Source: Allobosea thiooxidans
Lineage (GTDB): Bacteria; Pseudomonadota; Alphaproteobacteria; Rhizobiales; Beijerinckiaceae
Length of the DNA: 64,000 nt
Assembly (NCBI RefSeq): GCF_900168195.1
Contig: NZ_FUYX01000007.1
Location: 1 to 64,000, forward strand
Direction: 5' to 3'
Part shown: positions 8,118-16,320 of the stretch, in pieces
Numbering within the stretch: position 1 is the first letter of the stretch
Layout of the letters: every line of letters starts with the position of its first letter
Notes under the pieces: generated by a model
Databases searched by the model: none
What the model saw: only the letters and a program-made list of their open reading frames with translations
What the model was told of the DNA's origin: nothing
Made by a program: the position numbers and the translations under genes

Positions 8118-8517
8118 AGCGCTGGCCTTCGATATCCGTATGGCCGAAATCGTCGCCCTTATAGGCGAGCTTCATGCCGGCGGCCCGGGCGGAGGCATAG
8201 GCGAAGCAATCGCCCATGTTCAAGCGCGCAGGATGGCGGGTCGAACGGTGGTAGACTGCTGCACAAGCGTGGGCGATCCGGCCGACGGTATCATCGATCG
8301 CGACAACGCGAATCCTGGCATCGTCCAGGAAGTCCCGTACGATTCTGTATCCTTCGTCGATGCGGAAGCCCTTCACCGCTGCCAGGCGCATCGACGCCTC
8401 GAACAGGGCGAGAGGCGACGTCACGACCTCACTCTCGTCGACGAGCAATGCCCTGATCGAGGGAGCCTCAGGCTCTTCCAGCAGGTTCGCCACGATGATG
8501 GAGGCATCCAGAAACAT
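8107..8517 (-). CDS. vapC: PIN-domain ribonuclease toxin (VapC-like)
   Basis: A 136-residue PIN-domain protein, the length of VapC toxins, which cleave RNA with Mg2+. The acidic active-site set is present: Asp4 (MFLDASII), Glu40 (LALFEAS), Asp103 (MGDCFAYA) and Asp122/123 (YKGDDF). Its ATG overlaps the antitoxin stop at 8517, as in most vapBC operons. The downstream kinase gene overlaps its 3' end. Confidence 0.9.
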   Translation of the reverse strand: MFLDASIIVANLLEEPEAPSIRALLVDESEVVTSPLALFEASMRLAAVKGFRIDEGYRIVRDFLDDARIRVVAIDDTVGRIAHACAAVYHRSTRHPARLNMGDCFAYASARAAGMKLAYKGDDFGHTDIEGQRFGS

Positions 8518-8762
8518 CAGGCGTCGCCGTACTCGCGGTCGAAGAACTCCTTGTGGGTCAGGCCATCGTCGACGGTCGGGTAAGCCCCCAGCCTTTCCTG
8601 CGCCCTGCGCGTCGCCTCATCGACCTGCCGGCGCCGCTCCTCGCGGCGCTTCAGCTCGCGCTCCACAGCCATGCCGATGGCGGCCTGCAGACTGATACCG
8701 TCGCGCTCCGCGAGCTCGCGGACCATGCGGTCGATCTTCGGATCGCGAACGAGAATACCCAT
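8517..8762 (-). CDS. vapB: VapB-like antitoxin
   Basis: An 81-residue antitoxin of the Rv0623/transcription-factor type: MGILVRDPKIDRMVRELAER at the N-terminus forms the ribbon-helix-helix DNA-binding part, and the C-terminal region (YPTVDDGLTHKEFFDREYG) would bind the toxin. ATG 8762 was chosen because it has a GGAGG site at the right distance and fits family starts; two upstream in-frame ATGs lie inside the operator palindrome. It is co-transcribed with vapC and probably represses the operon through the palindrome at 8767-8801. Confidence 0.88.
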   Translation of the reverse strand: MGILVRDPKIDRMVRELAERDGISLQAAIGMAVERELKRREERRRQVDEATRRAQERLGAYPTVDDGLTHKEFFDREYGDA

Positions 8763-8766
8763 CGCT

Positions 8767-8801
8767 GCCTCCATGATATCATTAAATGATATCATGGAGG
8801 C
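8767..8801. promoter_or_regulatory. 35-base perfect palindrome, autoregulatory operator of vapBC
   Basis: A perfect dyad of 17+1+17 bases immediately upstream of vapB. It contains two copies of the self-complementary decamer ATGATATCAT separated by TAA/TTA, and its outer arms include the GGAGG ribosome site of vapB. A dimeric or tetrameric VapB-VapC complex would be expected to bind here, blocking both transcription and possibly ribosome loading (inference). Confidence 0.75.
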
Positions 8802-8826
8802 TATCGCGCGCCAAACGCGGAGGCGC

Positions 8827-9276
8827 TTACCAGCTGCCGGTGTTCGGCATGCTCAGCCACGGCTCGGCCGGGGCCTTCGGCTCGCCCTTCTGGAGCAGCT
8901 CGATCGAGATGTTGTCGGGCGAGCGGATGAAGGCCATGTTGCCGTCGCGCGGCGGGCGGTTGATCGTGATGCCGGCCTTCATCAGCTTGTCGCAGGTCGC
9001 GTAGATGTCGTCGACCTCATAGGCGAGATGGCCGAAATTGCGGCCGCCGGTATAGGTTTCCGGATCCCAGTTATAGGTCAGCTCCAGCGTCGGCCGGCCG
9101 CGCGAGGCGCCGGCACGGGCAGCGTCGAGATCGTCGGTCGCGGCGAGGAAGACCAGGGTGAAGCGGCCTTTCTCGTTCTCGATGCGGCGGGTTTCGACCA
9201 AGCCGAACTTGTTGACGTAGAAATCCAGCGCCTGATCCAAATCGGTCACGCGCACCATGGTGTGGAGATAACGCAT
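8827..9276 (-). CDS. gloA: Lactoylglutathione lyase (glyoxalase I)
   Basis: A 149-residue glyoxalase I, which converts the methylglyoxal-glutathione hemithioacetal to S-lactoylglutathione. The E. coli-type metal ligands are all found: His5 ([10 protein letters not shown]), Glu65 (TLELTYNW), His83 (FGHLAYEV) and Glu126 (ISIELLQ). The C-terminus is about 15 residues longer than in E. coli. It is a cytosolic single-gene unit upstream of the vapBC operator on the same strand. Confidence 0.93.
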   Translation of the reverse strand: MRYLHTMVRVTDLDQALDFYVNKFGLVETRRIENEKGRFTLVFLAATDDLDAARAGASRGRPTLELTYNWDPETYTGGRNFGHLAYEVDDIYATCDKLMKAGITINRPPRDGNMAFIRSPDNISIELLQKGEPKAPAEPWLSMPNTGSW

Positions 9277-9390
9277 CGTCTTTCCTCGCTGACCTCGCTG
9301 AGGGGGAGCAGGGTTGATCCATTGCCCAAATCAGGCAAGAGCATCGGCGTTCCGAGTGAACTCGCCAAGACACCACCATCAGGACGAGCC

Positions 9391-10830
9391 ATGACCACAA
9401 CGCAAGACGGGCCTGCCATGGTCCCGGCTGAGCGCGCCACACCGGCCCAGATCGCGCAGATCAAGCAGCGCGCCGCCATCCTCTCGGTGATGGCGACGAT
9501 CCTGCTGACGGCCGCGAAGATGGTCGGCGCCATCATTTCCGGCTCGCTCGCCCTGCTGACCGACGCGCTGCAGGGGCTGGTCGACGTCGGCTCGACGCTG
9601 TTCACATGGTTCGCGGTGCGCGCCTCCGACAAGCCGGCCGACGATGAGCATCATTACGGCCATGGCAAGGTCGAGGCGCTTGCCGCGCTGGTCGAGACCG
9701 CGATCCTGTTCACGCTCGCGGGCGCGATCCTGTGGGAGGCGGGCAACCGGCTCTGGAACAGCGTGATCGAGCATGTCGCGGTGACGCCGCTCGTCATCGG
9801 CGTTCTGGTTCTCTCGATGATCGTGGACGCCATCCGCTGGCGCTCGCTGACCAAGGTCGCCAAGGAGACGGGCAGCGAGGCCCTGGCCGGCGAGGCCACC
9901 CATTTCTCCGCCGACTTCATCGGCTCGACGCTGGTGCTCGTCGGCCTGATCGGCGTCTGGTACGGCTTCGAGCGGGCCGACACCGCCGCCGCCTTCGCCA
10001 TCGCCGCCTACACCGCGTTCTCGGCCTACCGGCTCGCCCGGCGCGTGCTCGACACGCTGATGGACACCGCCCCCGAAGGTGTCGGCGAAAAGCTGCGAGA
10101 GATCGCGCGGCGCGTGCCGGGCGTGGTCGGCATCAACTGGCTCCGCGTCCGGCCGACCGGCGGGCGTGTCCATGGCGAGATCGGCATCAGCGTCTCGCGG
10201 ACCCTGCCGCTCGAACGCGTCACCGCGATCAAGGCCGAACTCGGCCAGGCCCTGCAGGCGGCCGAGCCGGATGCCGCGATCACGATCACGGCCGATCCGG
10301 TGCAGGTCGACGACGAGACCGTGCTGGAGCGCGTGCTGCTGATCGCGCTGAAGCTCAAGATTCCCGTGCACCACGTCACCGTGCACAGCATCGGCGAGAA
10401 ATTGTCCGTCAGCCTCGACATGGAGGTCGACGCCGCGCTGCCGCTCGGCGAGGCGCACGAGGTCGCGACCCGGCTCGAAAACGCGATCCGCGCGGAGTTC
10501 GGCGGCGAGACCGAGGTCGAGACCCATATCGAGCCGATGGAGACCGGCCAGCCAGCCGGCCACAACGCGGCCTGGGAGACAGTCGAGGACATCGGCAAGG
10601 CGCTCGCCGGCGAGGCGGCGAAGCTTTCCGGCCCGATCCACGACATCCACAGCGTGCGCGTCCGGCAGACGGCCAAGGGGCTCGTCGTCAACTACCACTG
10701 CCGGGTCGATCCGGCGCTGAACGTCGCCGCCGTGCACGACGCCGTCGATGCGATCGAACGGGCGGTGCGGCTCGCGCGCCCCCAGGTCTGCCGGCTGGTG
10801 AGCCATGCGGAGCCGGCCGTCGCGTCCTGA
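9391..10830 (+). CDS. Cation diffusion facilitator transporter with extended C-terminus
   Basis: A 479-residue CDF-family metal/proton antiporter; typical members have about 300 residues. Residues 25-225 form the six-helix membrane domain, with the conserved DDEHHYGHGKVEAL loop at 84-97. The transport site has Asp65 on TM2 and His171/Asp175 on TM5 (HFSAD), but the usual Asp/His four residues before Asp65 is Gln61. The C-terminal 250 residues read as three successive ferredoxin-like cytoplasmic domains (about 228-303, 306-385, 395-475) instead of one. ATG 9391 fits family length. The metal is not predictable. Confidence 0.87.
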   Translation: MTTTQDGPAMVPAERATPAQIAQIKQRAAILSVMATILLTAAKMVGAIISGSLALLTDALQGLVDVGSTLFTWFAVRASDKPADDEHHYGHGKVEALAALVETAILFTLAGAILWEAGNRLWNSVIEHVAVTPLVIGVLVLSMIVDAIRWRSLTKVAKETGSEALAGEATHFSADFIGSTLVLVGLIGVWYGFERADTAAAFAIAAYTAFSAYRLARRVLDTLMDTAPEGVGEKLREIARRVPGVVGINWLRVRPTGGRVHGEIGISVSRTLPLERVTAIKAELGQALQAAEPDAAITITADPVQVDDETVLERVLLIALKLKIPVHHVTVHSIGEKLSVSLDMEVDAALPLGEAHEVATRLENAIRAEFGGETEVETHIEPMETGQPAGHNAAWETVEDIGKALAGEAAKLSGPIHDIHSVRVRQTAKGLVVNYHCRVDPALNVAAVHDAVDAIERAVRLARPQVCRLVSHAEPAVAS

Positions 10831-10838
10831 GAACGCGT

Positions 10839-10945
10839 CGATCGTCATTGCTAGGAGCGAAGCAACGAAGCAATCCAGGGGCCGCTGGCTCGAACGGTTC
10901 AGCCCAGTCCTCTGGATTGCTTCACTGCGCTCGCAATGACGATCG
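10839..10945. repeat. Dispersed palindromic repeat, family A
   Basis: About 107 bases with inverted ends CGATCGTCATTGC / GCAATGACGATCG and inner inverted AAGCAATCCAGG / TCTGGATTGCTT arms around a variable centre. Related copies are at 43497-43596, 48948-49047 and 56750-56851. It sits between the stop of the cation transporter and pepN and would fold as a long hairpin. Confidence 0.88.
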
Positions 10946-10965
10946 AGAGGCTTTAGATACGAAGC

Positions 10966-13611
10966 ATGCGCACCGACGATGCTCCGCTGATCCGCCTCGA
11001 GGATTACCGCCCCTCCGACTGGCTGATCGACACGGTCGATCTCGACATCAGCCTGCATCCGCAGAAGACGCGCGTGCGGGCACTGATCGCGCTCCGCCCC
11101 AACCCGGAAGGGCAGCCGGGCGCGCCGCTCACGCTCGATGGCGACGAGCTCGCGCTGAAGGCGCTCAGCCTCGACGGCAAGCCGCTCGACGCCTCGGCCT
11201 TCACCGTGACGCCGCAGGCGTTGACGATCCCAGCCCCGCCGCCGCACGACTTCACGCTGACCATCGAGACCGAGGTCGACCCCTCCGCCAACACCAAGCT
11301 GATGGGGCTCTACCGCTCGTCCAAGGTCTACTGCACGCAATGCGAGGCGGACGGCTTCCGCCGCATCACCTATTTCCTCGACCGGCCGGACGTGATGAGC
11401 GTCTACACGGTCAGGCTGGAGGCGGCGAAGGCCGAGGCGCCGGTGCTGCTCTCCAACGGCAATCTGGTGGCGACCGGCGAGATGCCGGGCAGCGACCGGC
11501 ATTTCGCGGTCTGGCACGATCCGCACCCCAAGCCGGCCTATCTCTTCGCGCTGGTGGGCGGTGCCCTCGACCATGTCCGGCAGGACTACGTCACCGCCGA
11601 CGGCCAGAAGGTCGAGCTCGCCGTCTATGTCGAGCCCGGCAAGGCCGGGCGCGCCGGCTGGGCGCTCGATTCGCTGGTGCGCTGCATGCGCTGGGACGAA
11701 AAGGTCTTCGGCCGCAACTATGATCTCGACGTGTTCAACGTCGTCGCCGTGTCCGACTTCAATATGGGGGCGATGGAGAACAAGGGCCTCAACATCTTCA
11801 ACGACAAATACGTCCTCGCCGATCCGCAGACCGCGACCGACGGCGACTATGCCGCGATCGAAGCGATCATCGCGCATGAGTACTTCCACAACTGGACCGG
11901 CAACCGCATCACCTGCCGCGACTGGTTCCAGCTCTGCCTGAAGGAAGGACTCACCGTCTTCCGCGACCAGGAGTTCTCGTCGGACGAGCGCTCCCGGCCG
12001 GTGAAGCGCATCGCCGATGTGCGCACCCTGCGCTCGACCCAGTTCTCGGAGGATGCAGGCCCCCTCGCCCATCCGGTCCGGCCGCGCGCCTATAAGGAAA
12101 TCAACAACTTCTACACGCCGACCGTCTACGAGAAGGGCGCGGAGGTGATCCGCATGCTCAAGGTCATGATCGGCGACGACGCCTTCCGGCGCGGCATGGA
12201 CCTCTATTTCGAGCGCTGCGACGGCACCGCCGCGACGATCGAGGAGTTCCTCGCCTGCTTCGCCGAGAGCTCGGGCCAGGACCTCGCCCATTTCGCCCGC
12301 TGGTACGAGCAGGCCGGCACCCCGACCATCACCGCCTCCGGCCGCTACGACGCGGCGGCCAAGCGCTACACGCTCGACCTCAAGCAGAGCACGCCGCCGA
12401 CGCCCGGCCAGGCCGAGAAGCTGCCGGTCGTCCTGCCGATCCGGCTCGGCCTCGTCGGCGCGCTGGGCGACCTGCCGCTGCAGACCAGCTCGAACGCCTA
12501 TGCCGGCGACGGCCTCGTCGTGCTCGACGACGCGGCCCTCTCGATCACCTTCGAGGAGGTGACCGAGGCGCCGACCCCCTCGCTGATGCGCGGCTTCTCG
12601 GCGCCGGCCCGGCTCGATCTCGACCTGCCGGACGCGGCGCTGCTGCGCCTGTTCTCGACCGACAGCGACGCCTTCAATCGCTGGCAATCCCTGCAGACCA
12701 TAGCCGTCCGCGCCCTCGTCGCGGCCGGCAAGCCCGGTTCGAACCAGCAGGCGCTGGCCGCGACCGCCGGCGCCCTCGGCGCGGCGTTCGACGGCTTCCT
12801 GAAGACCGATGCGCTCGCCGACCCGGCTTTCGCCGCGCAGGTGCTGCGCTTGCCGTCGCCGGCCGACATCGCCCGCGAGATCGGCCGCGACGTCGATCCC
12901 GACGCTGTGTTCGCCGCCCATCGCAGCCTCTCGGCCGCAATCGGCGAGGCCCTGCTCGGCAACCTGCCCGGCCTGCGCGCCGCCCTGGCGACGACCGGCC
13001 CCTATCGCCCCGATGCAGCCTCCGCCGGCCGCCGGGCCCTGCGCAACGAATTGCTGGGGCTTGCCGCGCTGGCCGAACCCGCCGAAGGAGCCCGCCTCTG
13101 CGAGGAGCAATTCGCCGCCGCCGACAACCTGACCGACCGCCTCGCCGCGCTCGCCGCCATGACGCTCGTCCCCGGCGCGCGACGCGAGGCGCTGATCGAC
13201 CGCTTCGCCGAAGCCTATGCCGGCGAGCCGCTGGTGCTCGACAAGTGGCTGATGGCGCAGGCGCTGATCCCCGAATCCGAGACGCTGGAGCGGGTGAAGC
13301 GGCTGATGCAGCACCCGGCTTTCTCGCTCGGCAATCCGAACCGGGTGCGCGCGCTGATCGGCGGCTTCGCCGCCAATCTCACCCAGTTCAACCGCGCCGA
13401 CGGCGAGGGCTACGGCTTCGTCTCCGATATCGTCATCGCGCTGGACCGGAGCAACCCGCAGGTCGCCTCGCGCCTGCTCGGCTCGTTCAAGAGCTGGCGC
13501 ATGCTGGAACCGGGCCGCAGGCGGCTCGCGCAGGAGGCCCTGGGCACCGTCGCGCGGACGCCGAACCTGTCGCGGGATGTCGCGGACATCGCCGAAAGGG
13601 CGCTCGCCTGA
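10966..13611 (+). CDS. pepN: Aminopeptidase N
   Basis: An 881-residue M1 zinc aminopeptidase, the expected size for proteobacterial PepN, acting in cytosolic peptide breakdown. The exopeptidase motif GAMEN (about residue 268) and the zinc motif HEYFHNW (His304, Glu305, His308) with the third ligand Glu in LKEGLT (about 327) are present. The C-terminal two-thirds are the DUF3458 beta and helical domains. The gene stands alone between a family A repeat and pleC. Confidence 0.96.
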   Translation: MRTDDAPLIRLEDYRPSDWLIDTVDLDISLHPQKTRVRALIALRPNPEGQPGAPLTLDGDELALKALSLDGKPLDASAFTVTPQALTIPAPPPHDFTLTIETEVDPSANTKLMGLYRSSKVYCTQCEADGFRRITYFLDRPDVMSVYTVRLEAAKAEAPVLLSNGNLVATGEMPGSDRHFAVWHDPHPKPAYLFALVGGALDHVRQDYVTADGQKVELAVYVEPGKAGRAGWALDSLVRCMRWDEKVFGRNYDLDVFNVVAVSDFNMGAMENKGLNIFNDKYVLADPQTATDGDYAAIEAIIAHEYFHNWTGNRITCRDWFQLCLKEGLTVFRDQEFSSDERSRPVKRIADVRTLRSTQFSEDAGPLAHPVRPRAYKEINNFYTPTVYEKGAEVIRMLKVMIGDDAFRRGMDLYFERCDGTAATIEEFLACFAESSGQDLAHFARWYEQAGTPTITASGRYDAAAKRYTLDLKQSTPPTPGQAEKLPVVLPIRLGLVGALGDLPLQTSSNAYAGDGLVVLDDAALSITFEEVTEAPTPSLMRGFSAPARLDLDLPDAALLRLFSTDSDAFNRWQSLQTIAVRALVAAGKPGSNQQALAATAGALGAAFDGFLKTDALADPAFAAQVLRLPSPADIAREIGRDVDPDAVFAAHRSLSAAIGEALLGNLPGLRAALATTGPYRPDAASAGRRALRNELLGLAALAEPAEGARLCEEQFAAADNLTDRLAALAAMTLVPGARREALIDRFAEAYAGEPLVLDKWLMAQALIPESETLERVKRLMQHPAFSLGNPNRVRALIGGFAANLTQFNRADGEGYGFVSDIVIALDRSNPQVASRLLGSFKSWRMLEPGRRRLAQEALGTVARTPNLSRDVADIAERALA

Positions 13612-13836
13612 GGGAATCGCCCGGATGGTTAACGGCGAGCTGTCCAAAAGATTAACGTTTCATTACTCGCACAGGATTCATTGCACGGATAATACAACCC
13701 TGAGGCGAATTCGACACTGCTGACTCAACTCAGAGCTAGACAAACCGGGTCGCTCGGATTCAACTGACAGTGATTCGCGGGGATGCGGCACGTCTCCCGA
13801 TCTTACTGACGGTAAAGTTCCGAAGGGGGACCGGGC
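13612..13836. promoter_or_regulatory. pepN-pleC intergenic region with a CtrA half-site candidate
   Basis: The 225 bases hold no gene that I can see. The 8-mer TTAACCAT, a described CtrA half-site, is on the minus strand at 13625-13632, and a second TTAACG lies at 13652-13657 on the plus strand. No TTAA-N7-TTAA full site is present. The region should carry the pleC promoter, which I cannot place with confidence. Confidence 0.35.
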
Positions 13837-16134
13837 ATGTCGCGTGCCAACGCGGGCTGCGCACCTGTGCGCGCCGATACGATTCTGGGTGTAGCAAGGT
13901 CGCTGACCCATCCGTGGTATCAGCGCTTCGAAAGCTTCGAGCCCGCGTTCCGAACCCTCATCCCCACCCTCGTCGGGGCCTTCCTGGTCATCCTCGGCAT
14001 GGGCGCGATCCTGCAGACCGCCGCGATGCGCGACGACGCATTGGCGGATGCCGCCGGCGACATGGATCTGGTCGCCGCGCTGGTCGCCCGCGAACTCGAC
14101 AACGCGACACTGGCGGGCAAGGAACCCGCCGCCGTCCTCGCCGCGCTGACCGCCCGCCACCTCGCCGCCCATGGCCGCATCGTCCATGTCAGCGGCGCCG
14201 ATGGCCGCGTCATCGCCAGCGAGCCGGTGATCGGCCAGACCCAGCGCACCCTCGTCGATTTCCTGGGCCAGACGCAGCCCCTCACCGTCTTCGGCGACCG
14301 CGCCGGCGTGATGCGCATCAACCTTCCCAACGGGGCCGACGTCTTCGCCAGCGTGCGCAACCTCGCCGCCCCCCTCGGCCAGGTCGCGGTGCTGCAGCCG
14401 GTCTCGCGCGCCCTCTCGGTCTGGCAGATTCGCCGCTCGGGCCTCGCCATCCTGTTCGGCGCGGCCGGGCTCGTCCTCGGCGTCATCACGCTGGCCTTCA
14501 TGCTGCAGTCGAAGCGCGCCAGCGCCGCCGACGAGGATTGCGACTGCGTGCGCGAGCGCATCGACACCGCCCTCAACCGCGGGCATTGCGGCCTCTGGGA
14601 CTGGGACCTCGCCCGCGGCCGGATCTACTGGTCGGATTCGATGTATGCGCTGCTCGGCTACGACCGGGCCGGCGAGTACATGTCCTTCGGCGAGGTCTCG
14701 AGCTTCATCCATCACGAGGACGTCGATCTCTACGCCCTGGCCGACGCGATCAGCCGCGGCGAGGCGAGCCATCTCGACCAGGAATTCCGCGTCCGCGCCA
14801 TCACGGGCGAGTGGCTCTGGCTCAAGGCCCGCGCCGAGCTGGTCATCGACCGCCGCACCCGCTCGCGCCACCTCGTCGGCATCGTTGTCGACATCTCCGA
14901 GCAGCGCCGCATGGCGGAACGCACCGCCACCGCCGACGCCCGCCTGCGCGACGCCGTCGAGGCGATTTCGGAAGCCTTCGTGCTCTGGGATGCCGACAAC
15001 CGCCTCGTGCTCTGCAACGCCAAGTACCAGCAGCTCCACCAGCTCCCGGCCGAGGCCCTGCAATCCGGCGCGAGCCATGACGAGATCATGGCCCTCTCGG
15101 CCCAGCCGCAGATCGACCGCGAGCCGACGCGGGTGCAGCGTGGCAACGGCGGCTCCTCGTCCTATGAGGCGCGGCTCTCGGATGGCCGCTGGCTCCAGAT
15201 CAACGGCCGCCGCACCAAGGATGGCGGCTCGGTCTCGGTCGGCACCGACATCACCAAGCTCAAGCAGCAGGAAGAGCGGCTGACGCAATCCGAGCACCAG
15301 CTCCTGATGCACGTCACCGACCTCAAGGCGTCCCGCCAGAAGCTCGAAGCCCAGGCCCAGCAACTCGCCGACCTCGCCGAGCGCTATCTCGAGCAGAAGG
15401 CGGCGGCCGAGAGCGCCAACCGCGCCAAGTCCGAATTCCTCGCCAATATGAGCCATGAGCTGCGCACGCCGCTCAACGCCATCATCGGCTTCTCCGAGAT
15501 CATGGAGAACGGCCTCTTCGGCCCGCTCGGCGAGAAGTACACCGACTATGTCCGCGACATCCGCTCCAGCGGCGGCTACCTGCTCAGCATCATCGACGAC
15601 ATCCTCGACATGTCGCGCCTCGAATCCGGCAAGATCCGGCTCGAGCGCAGCGAGATCGCCATCGGCCCGGTGCTCGACCAGGCCCTGCGCAAGGTGCAGC
15701 CGGAGATCGAGCGCAAGCAGCTGGTGCTCAACATCGAGGGCCCGCTCGACACCCATCTCGAAGCCGATCCGCGCGCGCTCTACCAGATCCTCGGCAACCT
15801 GCTCGACAACGCTGCCAAATTCACGCCGGAAGGCGGGCGGATCGCGGTCCGCACCCGCCATGTTCCCGGCGCGCTCAACATCTTCATCGAGGATACCGGC
15901 ATCGGCATCCCCAAGGAGAAGATCGACCGCGTCGGCCGGCCCTTCGAGCAGGTCGAGGGCGATCTGGTGCGCAGCTACAAGGGCTCGGGCCTCGGCCTCG
16001 CCATCGCCCGCTCGCTGACCGAGCTGCACGGCGGATCGCTCCGCCTGCGCTCGGCGATGGGCGCCGGCACGATCGTCATGGTCCACCTGCCGCTCGACGG
16101 CGGCGCCGACCGCGTCACGGCGCAGGCGGCCTAG
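13837..16134 (+). CDS. pleC: PAS-domain sensor histidine kinase, PleC-type
   Basis: A 765-residue membrane histidine kinase. Order: TM1 (about 40-60), periplasmic sensor region, TM2 (about 205-225), PAS (about 240-360), second PAS-like domain (about 370-490), coiled coil, HisKA with phospho-acceptor His540 in FLANMSHELRTPLNAIIGF followed by SEIMENGLFGPLG, then HATPase_c (DNAAKF, DTGIGIP, GSGLGLAI). The H-box plus FGPLG sequence is characteristic of the PleC/DivJ/PdhS kinases that act on DivK/PleD in alphaproteobacterial cell polarity. Position next to glnE also matches pleC in other Hyphomicrobiales. DivJ- or PdhS-like identity cannot be excluded. Confidence 0.8.
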   Translation: MSRANAGCAPVRADTILGVARSLTHPWYQRFESFEPAFRTLIPTLVGAFLVILGMGAILQTAAMRDDALADAAGDMDLVAALVARELDNATLAGKEPAAVLAALTARHLAAHGRIVHVSGADGRVIASEPVIGQTQRTLVDFLGQTQPLTVFGDRAGVMRINLPNGADVFASVRNLAAPLGQVAVLQPVSRALSVWQIRRSGLAILFGAAGLVLGVITLAFMLQSKRASAADEDCDCVRERIDTALNRGHCGLWDWDLARGRIYWSDSMYALLGYDRAGEYMSFGEVSSFIHHEDVDLYALADAISRGEASHLDQEFRVRAITGEWLWLKARAELVIDRRTRSRHLVGIVVDISEQRRMAERTATADARLRDAVEAISEAFVLWDADNRLVLCNAKYQQLHQLPAEALQSGASHDEIMALSAQPQIDREPTRVQRGNGGSSSYEARLSDGRWLQINGRRTKDGGSVSVGTDITKLKQQEERLTQSEHQLLMHVTDLKASRQKLEAQAQQLADLAERYLEQKAAAESANRAKSEFLANMSHELRTPLNAIIGFSEIMENGLFGPLGEKYTDYVRDIRSSGGYLLSIIDDILDMSRLESGKIRLERSEIAIGPVLDQALRKVQPEIERKQLVLNIEGPLDTHLEADPRALYQILGNLLDNAAKFTPEGGRIAVRTRHVPGALNIFIEDTGIGIPKEKIDRVGRPFEQVEGDLVRSYKGSGLGLAIARSLTELHGGSLRLRSAMGAGTIVMVHLPLDGGADRVTAQAA

Positions 16135-16163
16135 TTTCCGGCCGCCGCGGCCGCATGATTCAC

Positions 16164-16290
16164 GCCATTCCGGGGCAGGCCTCAGGCCTGGCCCGGAACC
16201 CGGAGCCGAGGCCTTTCGCGGCAACGTCCCGCGAAGCGAGCATCGGTTCCGGCTTCCGGGTTCTTCGCAGCAGCGAAGCCCCGGAATGGC
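16164..16290. repeat. Complex palindromic element (family C, single copy)
   Basis: Perfect 13-base outer arms (GCCATTCCGGGGC at 16164-16176 and its complement at 16278-16290) enclose several smaller inverted repeats (CAGGCCT/AGGCCTG, TCGCGG/CCGCGA, AACCCGG/CCGGGTT). It would fold as a branched, cruciform-like structure. It lies between the convergent ends of pleC and glnE and could stop transcription from both sides. Confidence 0.75.
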
Positions 16291-16320
16291 GGAATATCCC
16301 AGGTTGCGAGCTGCCCGGAC

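Noticed and set aside
10860-10930. tRNA-like folding in the family A repeat (GGCTCGAACGGTTCAGCCC)
   Set aside because: The stem lengths do not make a cloverleaf, there is no acceptor/anticodon pattern, and the same arms recur at three other sites with different centres.
9379-13647. A 1,422-codon open frame on the minus strand across the cation transporter and pepN
   Set aside because: It is antisense to two clear genes, has the Arg/Ala/Gly/Asp-rich make-up of a GC-rich shadow frame, and crosses the family A repeat. No domain is visible.
13678-16224. An 848-codon minus-strand frame opposite pleC
   Set aside because: Shadow of the pleC gene, low-complexity composition, no ribosome site or family motif.
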